A stretch of DNA of 53,487 nucleotides from Chitinophaga pinensis (GCA_945873755.1 CAMCEM010000005.1:1-53487); one strand, 5' to 3'; counted from the first letter of the stretch, positions 1 to 8,358 are shown. Notes: a model not told the origin generated them from the sequence alone. Numbers and translations are program-made.

Positions 1-33
1 CCCTGTTGGGTTGACATCCCCATGTCAGAGCCC
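1..33. repeat. Palindromic repeat at window edge
   Basis: Bases 12-27 form TGACAT-CCCC-ATGTCA, a 6-bp stem with a 4-nt loop, flanked by GGG (8-10) and CCC (31-33) that can extend it. The remainder of 34-230 is non-coding and lies downstream of the first gene. It resembles the short dispersed palindromes seen elsewhere in this window, but no second copy is present here. Confidence 0.4.
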
Positions 34-161
34 AATTCCGTTTAAAAGGAAATTCGAAAGTCAACATTATTTTATAAAATAAAAAATAGGTATTATTGCC
101 AACAGAGTGAATAACTCTTAAATTAGTCAACCATTTTCAGGACGCTGCAGACCTCCTTCAT

Positions 162-180
162 GCCAACTCACAAGGGGGAA
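162..180. repeat. 19-nt dispersed repeat, copy 1
   Basis: GCCAACTCACAAGGGGGAA occurs here and identically at 6229-6247. It lies just downstream of the first secreted-protein gene. The sequence before it (CCTCCTTC) can pair in part with AAGGGGGA. Function is unknown. Confidence 0.55.
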
Positions 181-230
181 GCGTTTGTTAAAACACCATT
201 AATTGTTTTTAGAATTTAGATTTTTTCTAA

Positions 231-1871
231 CTATTCTTTTATTAGTTTTTGGCTGTAATTTCCTTTTAAGGTTTTAAAAATGATGGTGTAAACGCCTTTG
301 TTTAATAAAGAAACATCAACTAATAATTCATTGTTTTTTTGTGGTTCGGTGTTTTCTATGGTATAAACTTCTTTCCCTAAAATATCAATTATTGTCAATT
401 CAAAATTGTTCGTTTTAAGTTCATTGTAGTTTATAATCACTTTATCGTTGGCAGGGTTTGGGTATAATTTTAACAAACTACTATTTACATTATCTACCCC
501 TAATGCCCATTTGCCAACGGTTATGTTAATTCCTCTTATTGCAAAGGCACTTTGAGGACAAAACCTATCGGTGCCTGTTACTTTAAATGAATGAGGCTGA
601 GTTCTTATGGCTTCAATGGGTGGTGTCCAACAAAACTTAAAACTATCGGCTTTTGGACCCTCAATAGTACGTTGTTTTAAAATATAATTTCTTGTAAAAG
701 TAGCGTTGTTAAAAGCTGGATTATAACTTGCAGGAACATCCCATTTCAAATCGGTAGTATCAGCAAATATTGGTGGATTATTAGTTAGTACTGCTTGGTC
801 TTCGGCTACTACATCCAAACATATTTCTTTGCCTTGTTGTAAATAAAAATTATTACTTCCAGCATTTAATTTTCCATCTTTATACACTTTAATTAAAGGA
901 ACTCTATTTACAATACAAATATTGGTTGTATTTATTTGTAATTCTCTAAAAGTTGTTCCAACCAATGTATTTACATTATTCATTTTACGCCATTGCGAAA
1001 CTTCCATATTTATATTTGCAACAAATAAACCCAATGGTCTAAAACTGATATTTCCAGTTAATGGGTCTATTCGCAGGTCGAGTGGAAATGGACTTGGAGG
1101 AGCAAAATATGGGAATGGTTTTTCTGCCGAATAAGGCGCAATATAACTTACTGGAACACCTCTTCCTTTTAAACTAGGCACCATTTTATAGCTTAACGAG
1201 TCACCATCAGGGTCTGCAGCGCTTAATTCAAAAATATGGTCTATACCTGCGCAAATTGAAGCATGTGCATTATTAGTAAAAACTGGCGATGAATTTTCAA
1301 TACATTTATTAAGTATACATTCAGTATAAAATGTTTCTGGAACAATGGTTGTAAGCGATTTATTGCGTCCATCAATGCTAATTGATAACCCAATATTACA
1401 ACAATTTGCAGGAACTGCACTAACATCTACCAATCCTTCAAAAACATATACTTCTATGCCAGGGTTGTAAGTACCAGCAGTGCGCGTATTGCAATTGGTA
1501 CAAGTTGATTTAATAGATTCACATTTTTGAAACTCCACAATATCGTAAGCATTGGGTACACCAGTAACTATATTTAAATTAAAATCGCCATAGTTTATGC
1601 CCTCAAAACCTTTATCTAAACCAACAATGGCAGTTGTAAATCCTGCATTTTTAAGTGTGCAACCGTTTGTAGTTCCATTAGGGAAAGCAATATTACAACC
1701 CGCACACAATGCTTCTGCCGAACAGTCGCGATAAACTTTTACAGTTACTTTAAATATGTTTTTATTGGCTGTGGCTTGGTAACTCATATCGGCAGCATTA
1801 ATTTGAACAGCAACAACTTTGTTTGCATTAAAAAGTAAAAAGACAGTTAGAAAAGTAAATATGTTTTTCAT
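231..1871 (-). CDS. Secreted T9SS cargo protein with type A C-terminal sorting domain
   Basis: This is a 546-residue exported protein of unknown function. A hydrophobic signal peptide covers about residues 1-21. The N-terminal half is cysteine-rich (C50, C56, C59, C71, C117, C124, C127, C157, C158, C185, C190, C207), suggesting disulfide-stabilised extracellular domains. A cadherin-like AADPDGDSLSY motif lies at 218-228. From residue 469 (LYPNPANDK...) to the KLIKE terminus the sequence matches the type A T9SS sorting domain, which in this family is cleaved as the protein is delivered to the cell surface. A TAAGTTTG -7 box precedes the ATG. It is followed on the same strand by nothing in the window, and the next upstream gene is another T9SS cargo. 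The surface fate is well supported by the ends; the biochemical role is not known. Confidence 0.85.
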   Translation of the reverse strand: MKNIFTFLTVFLLFNANKVVAVQINAADMSYQATANKNIFKVTVKVYRDCSAEALCAGCNIAFPNGTTNGCTLKNAGFTTAIVGLDKGFEGINYGDFNLNIVTGVPNAYDIVEFQKCESIKSTCTNCNTRTAGTYNPGIEVYVFEGLVDVSAVPANCCNIGLSISIDGRNKSLTTIVPETFYTECILNKCIENSSPVFTNNAHASICAGIDHIFELSAADPDGDSLSYKMVPSLKGRGVPVSYIAPYSAEKPFPYFAPPSPFPLDLRIDPLTGNISFRPLGLFVANINMEVSQWRKMNNVNTLVGTTFRELQINTTNICIVNRVPLIKVYKDGKLNAGSNNFYLQQGKEICLDVVAEDQAVLTNNPPIFADTTDLKWDVPASYNPAFNNATFTRNYILKQRTIEGPKADSFKFCWTPPIEAIRTQPHSFKVTGTDRFCPQSAFAIRGINITVGKWALGVDNVNSSLLKLYPNPANDKVIINYNELKTNNFELTIIDILGKEVYTIENTEPQKNNELLVDVSLLNKGVYTIIFKTLKGNYSQKLIKE

Positions 1872-1893
1872 AATTGATTGAATTTAAGTAATT

Positions 1894-1901
1894 CAAACTT
1901 A
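1894..1901 (-). promoter_or_regulatory. -7 box of the first secreted protein gene
   Basis: On the minus strand this reads TAAGTTTG, an exact match to the Bacteroidota -7 consensus TAnnTTTG. It lies about 22 bases before the ATG at 1871. No clear -33 TTTG was found. Confidence 0.45.
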
Positions 1902-1950
1902 GTAATTAATTTTAATTTTAATTTTAAATTTTGACAAAAAGTAGGCATAA

Positions 1951-1982
1951 AAAAACCTGCACTAAAACTAGTGCAGGTTTTT
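1951..1982 (-). terminator. Intrinsic terminator after the Omp28-like gene
   Basis: A perfect 14-bp stem (1951-1964 with 1969-1982) encloses a 4-nt loop. Both ends are A/T runs, so it can act in either direction. It lies 20 bases beyond the stop codon of the Omp28-like gene and separates it from the next gene on the same strand. Confidence 0.85.
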
Positions 1983-2001
1983 AATAAAACTTTAAAATAT
2001 T

Positions 2002-4041
2002 TTATTTAGCAATATTTAATTTAGAAGAAGTAACAACACCGTTAGCTTCAATTTGAACTAAATATAAACCATTAGCAATTGATGAACAATCAACCAATTG
2101 GTTCAATTCGTTAATAGTTGTTGAATAAACTAATTTTCCATTTAAATCAACAATTTTAATTGTTCCTTTTGTAGTATTTTTTAATTCAACTGTAAAATTA
2201 TTTTGAGCTGGATTAGGGAAAATATTAAAATCGTTACTTTCAATAACATTTTTGTAACCTAAAGGAAACACAGATGCAGAAGATTGTGATTGCCATACTT
2301 CTTTTTTAGTATCATCTTCAATAAACACAATTGCACTTAAATTCCAAGGATCTTCAACTGAATTTTCAGTAGCTAAGTTTATAATACTAGCTGTTTGTCC
2401 GTTTGCAGGTAAACGATATTTACCAGGAATTACATAAGATTGTGTGTAAGGAATTGCAGTGCCTGCAGTAAATGAAATAGCTGAACCAGAAGCATTAGGT
2501 AACATTTTTTTCATTACATTAAAAAATTCAGTTTCACCATTGGTTGCTGCATTATTTTCGGTTCTACTTTCAATTACAGCAATTCTAATTTTTAAATTAG
2601 CAGTGCTAAAAGATTGAACAGGAGTAACGTTACCAGAAACAGTAAAAGTTTTAGTTAATGGATCGTAAGTATGGTTAGCTGTAATAGAAACCAAAGATGG
2701 TTTATTAGCATAATTATCAAAAACAGTTGATGTGTAACTATTAGAATTTTGGTTATAAGAACCATCAACAGTTAACCAAGGAACAAAAGTTGCTCCATAA
2801 AATGAAAATCTGCTTCCTACTTCTGAAGTATAGTAAGGATCACCAGTTCCAGGGAAATTAGCTTGATACTTAATAACATTCCATTGATTATTTTTTGTTT
2901 TGATAACATTAGATAGGTTTACATTTCCGGGAACACAAGGAGGGCAAGTTGAAGAAGTAAATAATTCATGTAAAACTTTACGTGGCACAACTGTATTAAA
3001 TACTTCAGTTGAAACTGTTAAAGTATCATTTTTACCATTTTCATCAACATTTTGGTTAGGACTATCAATCCAAACTTTTATAACTTTAGCACCACTTGTT
3101 GCAAAATTTAAAGGTGTTGGAAAATTAAAGGTTTCTAAACCACCAGATTTTGTAGTATTTAAAGTAGATAATGCTCTGGTTGTAGTAGCACCACCATCAA
3201 CTGAATAAGAAACTTTTAAGTATGCAATATCGTTCTTTCCAAAGTTTTGAATAGTACAAATTAAATCTGCATTAGTAGATTTTGCTACATAAACAGGTAA
3301 AACTAGCTTATTTAAACCTACTTCATAATTTGCTTGAGGACCTGGGATAAATTTGTAAACAATCATATCAGCATTTGCTAAAATAGTTAAAGCAGTAGCT
3401 GTAATAGGGTAAGCAAATGAAGAAGAGTTACCTAACATTACTCCTTCAGTTCCAGTTGCATTTTGGTAACCAGCAACACCAGAAATAGAACCTGCTTTTC
3501 CACCATAAACTATATCAAATCCACCAGCTTCGTATAATTTTACTGCAGTAAATATGATATTACTTCCATCAGGAGCAACACCTTTTTTAGCCATACCATA
3601 CCATTGTATAACATGCACTCGGTTAGGTGAACTACCATAAGAATAACTAAATACTTGCGAACGCTCTCCAGTATATTGTGTATTTCCAATACATTCCATA
3701 TCAGCCCATAATGCAAAAATAGCATTTTTGGGAGCAGTACTATCTGGCAATGCCTTAGGTGTATTCATTGAAGAGGTAGTAGTTAAATCGAATGTTAAGT
3801 AACCATTGTCAGAAACTTTGTAAGAAGAATAATTAGTTCCATTAAAAGAAAAAGGAAAAGGAATGTTGTTTGCACCTGAAATAACATCGTTTGAACCTTT
3901 GTCAAAAATAACAGATGTAGAAGCTGTAGCTTGGAATTGGTTGTAAGCATCAGTTACACCAATTGTTTTGTAGTTCCAAAACCCTTGACTGAACGCATTT
4001 AGGCTGCTTAAAATAGCGCCAAATAGTAAAATTTTTTTCAT
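2002..4041 (-). CDS. Omp28-related secreted protein with T9SS sorting domain
   Basis: This is a 679-residue exported protein. The signal peptide is at about 1-19, ending near FSQG. Residues about 20-230 form a beta-rich module around NNGYLTF-like motifs. The Omp28-family segment follows, starting near FTSSTCPPC, with a CPPC thioredoxin-like motif at 366-369. Omp28 proteins are surface or outer-membrane proteins first described in Porphyromonas; the CxxC suggests a thioredoxin fold, but a redox role here is inference. The C-terminus (FNIFPNPAQNN... to KLNIAK) is a type A T9SS sorting domain, so the mature protein is probably displayed at or released from the cell surface. A -7 box lies 50 bases upstream and a strong terminator follows the stop. 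Confidence 0.85.
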   Translation of the reverse strand: MKKILLFGAILSSLNAFSQGFWNYKTIGVTDAYNQFQATASTSVIFDKGSNDVISGANNIPFPFSFNGTNYSSYKVSDNGYLTFDLTTTSSMNTPKALPDSTAPKNAIFALWADMECIGNTQYTGERSQVFSYSYGSSPNRVHVIQWYGMAKKGVAPDGSNIIFTAVKLYEAGGFDIVYGGKAGSISGVAGYQNATGTEGVMLGNSSSFAYPITATALTILANADMIVYKFIPGPQANYEVGLNKLVLPVYVAKSTNADLICTIQNFGKNDIAYLKVSYSVDGGATTTRALSTLNTTKSGGLETFNFPTPLNFATSGAKVIKVWIDSPNQNVDENGKNDTLTVSTEVFNTVVPRKVLHELFTSSTCPPCVPGNVNLSNVIKTKNNQWNVIKYQANFPGTGDPYYTSEVGSRFSFYGATFVPWLTVDGSYNQNSNSYTSTVFDNYANKPSLVSITANHTYDPLTKTFTVSGNVTPVQSFSTANLKIRIAVIESRTENNAATNGETEFFNVMKKMLPNASGSAISFTAGTAIPYTQSYVIPGKYRLPANGQTASIINLATENSVEDPWNLSAIVFIEDDTKKEVWQSQSSASVFPLGYKNVIESNDFNIFPNPAQNNFTVELKNTTKGTIKIVDLNGKLVYSTTINELNQLVDCSSIANGLYLVQIEANGVVTSSKLNIAK

Positions 4042-4090
4042 TGTTTGTATTTATATTAAAAATCAATATTAAGATTATTTTAAGTTTTAA

Positions 4091-4098
4091 CAAATTTA
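4091..4098 (-). promoter_or_regulatory. -7 box of the Omp28-like gene
   Basis: The minus strand reads TAAATTTG, matching TAnnTTTG. It would give a leader of about 45 nt before the ATG at 4041. No clear -33 element was found. Confidence 0.4.
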
Positions 4099-4169
4099 TT
4101 TTAGTAATTTTTTTAAAAAATAAATTATATCAATTTTAAACAATGCATACAACTATCTAAAAGTAATAA

Positions 4170-4177
4170 TACTTTTG
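4170..4177 (+). promoter_or_regulatory. -7 box of recF
   Basis: TACTTTTG matches TAnnTTTG and is followed by CC. It lies only 8 bases before the recF ATG at 4186, so the transcript would have a very short leader. Confidence 0.4.
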
Positions 4178-4185
4178 CCGCTTAT

Positions 4186-5298
4186 ATGCATTTACAATTA
4201 ACCCATTTACGTTTATATAATTTTAAAAATTATTCGTCTTCAAAATTCGAATTTAGTCCTGAAATTAATTGCTTTACTGGATTAAATGGAAGCGGTAAAA
4301 CCAATGTATTAGATGCCATTTATTACTTATGTTTTACCAAAAGTTATTTCCAAAACCAGGACGTGGTAAATATACTAACCCACGAAAATGAATTAAGCAT
4401 TAACGGTACATTTATAAAAAGTAATAACACAGAAAATGTACAACTAATAGTACAAAAAGGAAGTAAAAAAAAGCTTAAGTTAAATAATAACGAATATACC
4501 AAACTGGCTGATCATATTGGTTTGTTTCCATTAGTGATTATTGCCCCTAACGATATTTATTTAATACATGAAGGTAGTGAAGAACGCAGAAAATTTATTG
4601 ACTCATTTATTGCCCAATTTGATAAAATATATTTAACCAATTTAATACAATATAACCGAGCATTAGAACAAAGAAATGCTTGCCTTAAAAGTTTTTTTGA
4701 AACCCATTATTTTGATGAAAACTTAATAAATAACTACAACGAAAAACTAATTTTACATGGTAGTTATATATTTGATAAGAGAAAGGAATTTATAGCCGAT
4801 TTTGAACCTTTGTTTTTAAAATATTACACTAAAATTAGTTCCAATTCCGACTCAGTATCATTAAAATATGAAAGTGAACTTTACAATGAAAATTTTAGCA
4901 ATTTATTAATAAACAATATTAAAAATGACCAAGCTGCACAGCGCACCACCAAAGGCATACACAAAGATGATTTGATATTTGAAATAAATAATTCTCCGCT
5001 TAAGAAAATGGGTAGCCAAGGGCAACAAAAATCGTTTATTATAGCACTAAAATTAGCTCAATACGAATATTTAAAAAACAAAACCAGTATTAAACCATTG
5101 CTTTTGCTCGATGATATTTTTGAAAAGCTTGACAATAATCGTTTGGCAATTATTTTAAACATGATTGGAGAAGATAATTTTGGACAAATATTTATAAGCG
5201 ATACCGACAAAAAAAGGCTTGAAGAAATGTTTAAAAATCTTCAAGCCAAAATAAAATATTTTGAAATAAATAATGGAACTTTAGTTGCTAGCACTTAA
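4186..5298 (+). CDS. recF: DNA replication and repair protein RecF
   Basis: RecF is an SMC-like ATPase that binds gapped DNA and helps load RecA through RecO and RecR. The 370-residue length is normal for the family. Visible motifs are a Walker A GLNGSGKT at 32-39, an ABC-type signature around MGSQGQQKSF, and a Walker B LLLLDDIFEKLD near the C-terminus. The N-terminal LTHLRLYNFKNY is the family's typical opening. The ATG is supported by a -7 box just upstream. The 3' end overlaps the convergent response-regulator gene by 18 bases (5281-5298). The usual dnaA and dnaN neighbours are absent from the window, as is common in this phylum. Confidence 0.96.
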   Translation: MHLQLTHLRLYNFKNYSSSKFEFSPEINCFTGLNGSGKTNVLDAIYYLCFTKSYFQNQDVVNILTHENELSINGTFIKSNNTENVQLIVQKGSKKKLKLNNNEYTKLADHIGLFPLVIIAPNDIYLIHEGSEERRKFIDSFIAQFDKIYLTNLIQYNRALEQRNACLKSFFETHYFDENLINNYNEKLILHGSYIFDKRKEFIADFEPLFLKYYTKISSNSDSVSLKYESELYNENFSNLLINNIKNDQAAQRTTKGIHKDDLIFEINNSPLKKMGSQGQQKSFIIALKLAQYEYLKNKTSIKPLLLLDDIFEKLDNNRLAIILNMIGEDNFGQIFISDTDKKRLEEMFKNLQAKIKYFEINNGTLVAST

Positions 5299-5649
5299 AG
5301 CCAAATCAACGGCTTGCTGCAACATTTGCGATGTTATTGGTTTTGATAAAAAACCATGACTACTGGCTTCGCTAATGCGTTTAAAAGTATCGCTTTCTTT
5401 ATGGCTACTAGCAAAAATAACTTTGGTTTTACCGCCAATTATTTTAGCAGTATCAACTCCATCTAATTTGTCATTTAGCTCTATATCCATAATACATATA
5501 TCAATGGTTTCTGCCCTTATAATTTCAATGGCTTCAAAACCATTTGAACAAGTAATAATGTTTTTATAATTTAAACCCAACAATGTTTTTTTTAACACTT
5601 CGCGGGTTAATTCATCGTCTTCTACTATTAAAAATTTAGTGTCTTTCAT
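5281..5649 (-). CDS. Single-domain response regulator (receiver only)
   Basis: This 122-residue protein consists of one CheY-like receiver domain with no DNA-binding or enzymatic output. The acidic pocket is E10-D11-D12, the phospho-acceptor is D55 in IMDIEL, and the conserved lysine is K103 in LSKPI. Such stand-alone receivers pass phosphate or act through protein contacts. No histidine kinase lies nearby, so the partner is unknown. The gene faces recF and their coding ends overlap by 18 bases. Its upstream side (5650 onward) runs into the tandem-repeat array, which could influence its expression; that is inference. Confidence 0.9.
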   Translation of the reverse strand: MKDTKFLIVEDDELTREVLKKTLLGLNYKNIITCSNGFEAIEIIRAETIDICIMDIELNDKLDGVDTAKIIGGKTKVIFASSHKESDTFKRISEASSHGFLSKPITSQMLQQAVDLALSASN

Positions 5650-5769
5650 ATATATTATTTAATTTCAACAAATGTTGTTTTATTTTTACTTAATTAATTT
5701 TAAAAAATTGTACTTTATTAGCAAGTTATTGTGTTTATACAATTCGATTGGACAAGTTTTTGAAAAATG

Positions 5770-6178
5770 CAGAATGCGGAGTATAAAGTTTAAAGTATAA
5801 AGTTTAAAGTTTAAAGTATGAAGTTTAAAGTATGAAGTATAAAGTTTAAAGTATGAAGTTTAAAGTATGAAGTTTACAAATGCGGAATGCGGAGTGACAA
5901 AAGTGCGGAGTGAAAAGTTTGAAGTATAAAGTTTGAAGTATAAAGTTTGAAGTATAAAGTTTGAAGTATAAAGTATAAAGTATGAAGTTTACAAATGCGG
6001 AATGCGGAGTGACAAAAGTGCGGAGTGAAAAGTATGAAGTATAAAGTTTAAAGTATAAAGTTTAAAGTATAAAGTTTGAAGTATAAAGTTTAAAGTATAA
6101 AGTTTAAAGTATAAAGTTTAAAGTATAAAGTTTACAAATGCGGAATGCGGAGTGACAAAAGTGAGGAGTGAAAAGTTT
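5770..6178. repeat. Compound minisatellite array: 7/14-bp units with three 46-bp inserts
   Basis: The 705-bp gap between the response regulator and queE is largely this array. Its basic unit is AAAGTTTAAAGTAT, two related 7-mers, repeated many times with T/G variants (AAAGTTTGAAGTAT). Three copies of a 46-bp block lie within it, at 5873-5918, 5988-6033 and 6131-6176. The first two are identical and the third has one change. The block reads TTTACAAATGCGGAATGCGG followed by AGTGACAAAAGTGCGGAGTG. The blocks are separated by 69 and 97 bp of the short unit. No ORF, tRNA or promoter was recognised inside it. Confidence 0.9.
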
Positions 6179-6200
6179 GATTAAATAATTTTAAAAAACA

Positions 6201-6352
6201 TCCCCCTAACCCCCTTCTCCATTGCAAAGCCAACTCACAAGGGGGAATTTATAACTACACCTATTGATAAGAAAAATTTTTGATTTAAGAATATTATAAA
6301 TTCGAAGTTTTTTTAGAATCATTCGAATTTCTAATTTATTTTTTCGAATTTA
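6201..6352. repeat. Repeat remnants: CCCCCTT hairpin with 19-nt repeat, then TTCGAATTT repeats
   Basis: A 7-bp stem CCCCCTT (6210-6216) pairs with AAGGGGG (6239-6245). The second copy of the 19-nt repeat GCCAACTCACAAGGGGGAA is at 6229-6247. Bases 6297-6352 hold several TTCGAATTT/AGAATC motifs like those between suf genes at 8284-8350 and 12130-12256. This is the non-coding 3' flank of queE. Confidence 0.55.
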
Positions 6353-6354
6353 CA

Positions 6355-6960
6355 TTATGGTATTTTCATAAACTTATGTGTTTGCAAACTGATTTTCCAT
6401 TTTGGATTTAGTTTTACGTATTCAATAATTTGTGGGAGCATTTGGGTTGATTTATCCCATTCGGGTTGTAAATATAAAATACACTTTTCATTTACCAAAG
6501 CAGCGTATTTTTCGGCCCATTCAAAATCGGTTTTATTAAAAACTACAATTTTTAATTCATTGGCTTTTTCAATTACTTCTAATAAAGGCTCTTTAAATTT
6601 TTTGGGTGAAAGGCAAATCCAATCCCAATTACCACTTAGCGGGCTTGAACCACTGGTTTCAATATTGGTTTCAATGTTGTTTTGATGAAGCAATGCTGTT
6701 AACTCATCTAAATGATGTAAAAGTGGTTCACCACCTGTAATTACAGCCATTTGGGCTTTGGCTTCTTTTATGTATTGAAGCATGGTGTTTATTCCAACTT
6801 TAGGATGACTATTGGCGTCCCAACTTTCTTTTACATCGCACCAAACGCAACCAACATCGCAACCACCTAAACGTAAAAAATATGCGGCTTTCCCTGTATA
6901 AAAACCTTCACCTTGAATGGTATAAAAATGTTCCATTAAAGGAAGTGTAATTGCGTTCAT
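6355..6960 (-). CDS. queE: 7-carboxy-7-deazaguanine synthase QueE
   Basis: QueE is a radical SAM enzyme that rearranges 6-carboxytetrahydropterin to 7-carboxy-7-deazaguanine, a step towards queuosine in tRNA. The 201-residue protein opens with the family's EHFYTIQGEGFYTG. The cluster-binding cysteines are C34, C38 and C41 in CDVGCVWC, matching the CxxxCxxC spacing. The SAM-contact motif ITGGEP and the C-terminal SLQTHK are present. Other queuosine genes are not in the window. The next gene upstream on the strand is a small membrane protein 33 bp away, so the two may be co-transcribed. Confidence 0.93.
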   Translation of the reverse strand: MNAITLPLMEHFYTIQGEGFYTGKAAYFLRLGGCDVGCVWCDVKESWDANSHPKVGINTMLQYIKEAKAQMAVITGGEPLLHHLDELTALLHQNNIETNIETSGSSPLSGNWDWICLSPKKFKEPLLEVIEKANELKIVVFNKTDFEWAEKYAALVNEKCILYLQPEWDKSTQMLPQIIEYVKLNPKWKISLQTHKFMKIP

Positions 6961-6993
6961 TTGAATTTAATTTATTGCATTAAAAAAATAGAT

Positions 6994-7218
6994 TTAATAA
7001 TCTGTTTTCTTGTATAAAACTTTATCGTTGTTTTTATAAATAACTAAATTATCAGGATTTATGATTACTGGTTTATCTTTCAAAGCAAATAAAATAAACA
7101 AAGATATAACTGGTAAAAAAATTCCAATCCAAAACCACAACCAAAAGCTTCGTCCTTTACAAATGGCTAAATAACCCATTACAGGTGCAAAAAATAATAG
7201 TAAAAATAATGCTTCCAA
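6994..7218 (-). CDS. Small two-helix membrane protein
   Basis: This 74-residue protein has two hydrophobic segments (about 3-18 and 25-45) joined by the short polar CKGRSF turn, then a hydrophilic tail ending KVLYKKTDY. I do not recognise a named family; similar short inner-membrane proteins are common. It lies between hicB and queE on the same strand with gaps of 77 and 33 bp. The length, hydrophobic layout and good start support a real gene. Function is unknown. Confidence 0.6.
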   Translation of the reverse strand: MEALFLLLFFAPVMGYLAICKGRSFWLWFWIGIFLPVISLFILFALKDKPVIINPDNLVIYKNNDKVLYKKTDY

Positions 7219-7295
7219 GGTAAATGCTTTAAAATTATAACTATTAATATATTATAAAATATCTATAGTAATTTATTACAAATTCTTAAGATAGT

Positions 7296-7505
7296 TTATG
7301 CATAAATCAATTTTCCTTTTGGCTCAGGTATTGGTCTATTTAATAATTTAGCAGTTTCAATCCATTCTTCAATTACTTGCTCCACATTTATTAATGCTTC
7401 TTTATAAGTAGAACCATCAGCAAGGCAACCTTTTAATTCTGGTACTTCGGCAATAAAAGCACTATCCTCATTGCTCCAGTAAATAATAATTTCATAACGA
7501 TGCAT
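7296..7505 (-). CDS. hicB: HicB-family antitoxin
   Basis: HicB antitoxins bind and neutralise HicA and usually repress their own operon. The sequence HRYEIIIYWSNEDSAFIAEV followed by PELKGCLADG is the typical partial RNase H-like fold of the HicB family, and the long helix KEALINVEQVIEEWIETAK follows. The protein is 69 residues. I start it at the ATG at 7503-7505 rather than the TTG two codons upstream, which would overlap the hicA stop. The ATG is 2 bp past that stop, showing translational coupling. No separate DNA-binding domain is visible, as in the short HicB form. Confidence 0.85.
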   Translation of the reverse strand: MHRYEIIIYWSNEDSAFIAEVPELKGCLADGSTYKEALINVEQVIEEWIETAKLLNRPIPEPKGKLIYA

Positions 7506-7507
7506 AA

Positions 7508-7759
7508 TCAATTGAGTTTTAATTTATATTTTAAAATTAATTTGCGAACTTGTTCTACTTGATAATTTTTAGCTTTATTTCCTTTTGCCTGCAAATTAAT
7601 AATTTCATCAATACCATTCATATAGAAAATATGGTGACTGCCTTTTATTCGCATTTCAAATCCTAAAGATTTTAACAAATTAACGAGCGTTTCAAAAGGA
7701 ATATTACCATCTGAAGTTCCATTTAAAATTTTCTGAAAAATACTATCTCGTTTACTCAT
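7508..7759 (-). CDS. hicA: HicA-family mRNA interferase toxin
   Basis: HicA toxins are small dsRBD-fold ribonucleases that cut mRNA when not held by HicB. The 83-residue protein shows the family layout LVNLLKSLGFEMRIKGSHHI, with the catalytic histidine in GSHHIF (H42/H43), and ends with a basic helix. It lies immediately upstream of hicB. A TATTTTTG -7 box (7768-7775) is close to the start, so the pair has its own promoter. The N-terminal 20 residues are slightly longer than in the shortest HicA proteins. Confidence 0.85.
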   Translation of the reverse strand: MSKRDSIFQKILNGTSDGNIPFETLVNLLKSLGFEMRIKGSHHIFYMNGIDEIINLQAKGNKAKNYQVEQVRKLILKYKLKLN

Positions 7760-7767
7760 TCAAAAAG

Positions 7768-7775
7768 CAAAAATA
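7768..7775 (-). promoter_or_regulatory. -7 box of hicAB
   Basis: The minus strand reads TATTTTTG, matching TAnnTTTG, 8 bases before the hicA ATG. The leader would be very short. Confidence 0.35.
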
Positions 7776-7930
7776 TACTTTCAATTAACAATAAAAAAAT
7801 CAATTGGTTCAATAGGTTCTTAATTTTACTTCAATCTAAATAATAGTTAGAAACTTTCTTTTTAAATCAACGTTAATTTAATTTACTTGAATATTAAGTT
7901 TTTACATTGTTTATTCATAAGAACTATAAC

Positions 7931-8275
7931 TTACAAAAATCCTAGTTGTAATTTGGCAGCTTCGCTCATTAAATCTTGGCTCCATTGTGGTTCAAAGGTT
8001 ACGCGTACTTCTACTTCTTTTACACCTTCAATGGCACTTAATTTTTCTTTTATTTCCGCAGGCATACTTTGCGCTGCAGGACAAAATGGTGAAGTTAAAC
8101 TCATTACAATTTCTATATTCAATTCGTTTGAAACATTCACTTCATAAATTAAACCTAGTTCATAAATATTTACAGGAATTTCAGGATCGTATACTGTTTG
8201 AATAACTTGTATGGCCTCGTTTTGTACATCTACAAAAGTACGAAGTGGTTTATTTTCTGTATTGGTTTCTTCCAT
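7931..8275 (-). CDS. sufT: SUF-associated DUF59/MIP18 protein SufT
   Basis: SufT-type proteins assist maturation or delivery of Fe-S clusters. The 114-residue protein has the DUF59 hallmark YDPEIPVNIYELGLIYEV and the segment MSLTSPFCPAAQSMP with conserved C65. It is the last gene of the suf operon, 83 bp after sufE, and that gap contains TTCGAATTT-type repeats (8284-8350). The location in the suf cluster agrees with the family role. The exact biochemical activity of these proteins is less settled than for SufBCDS. Confidence 0.88.
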   Translation of the reverse strand: MEETNTENKPLRTFVDVQNEAIQVIQTVYDPEIPVNIYELGLIYEVNVSNELNIEIVMSLTSPFCPAAQSMPAEIKEKLSAIEGVKEVEVRVTFEPQWSQDLMSEAAKLQLGFL

Positions 8276-8283
8276 ATTATTTT

Positions 8284-8350
8284 TAAAATTCTAAATTCTA
8301 ACATCGAAATTCGAATCAAAGCAATTTCTTTTCGAATTTCGTATTTAATT
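8284..8350. repeat. TTCGAATTT-type repeat between sufE and sufT
   Basis: The gap holds inverted and direct copies of AATTCTAAATT, GAAATTCGAA and TTCGAATTTCG. Similar motifs occur at 6297-6352 and 12130-12256. They are AT-rich and partly palindromic. Function is unknown. Confidence 0.45.
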
Positions 8351-8358
8351 ATTCGTGC

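Noticed and set aside
5770..6178. CRISPR array
   Set aside because: The repeats are separated by other repeats rather than unique spacers of equal length, the blocks are 115 and 143 bp apart, and no cas genes are present.
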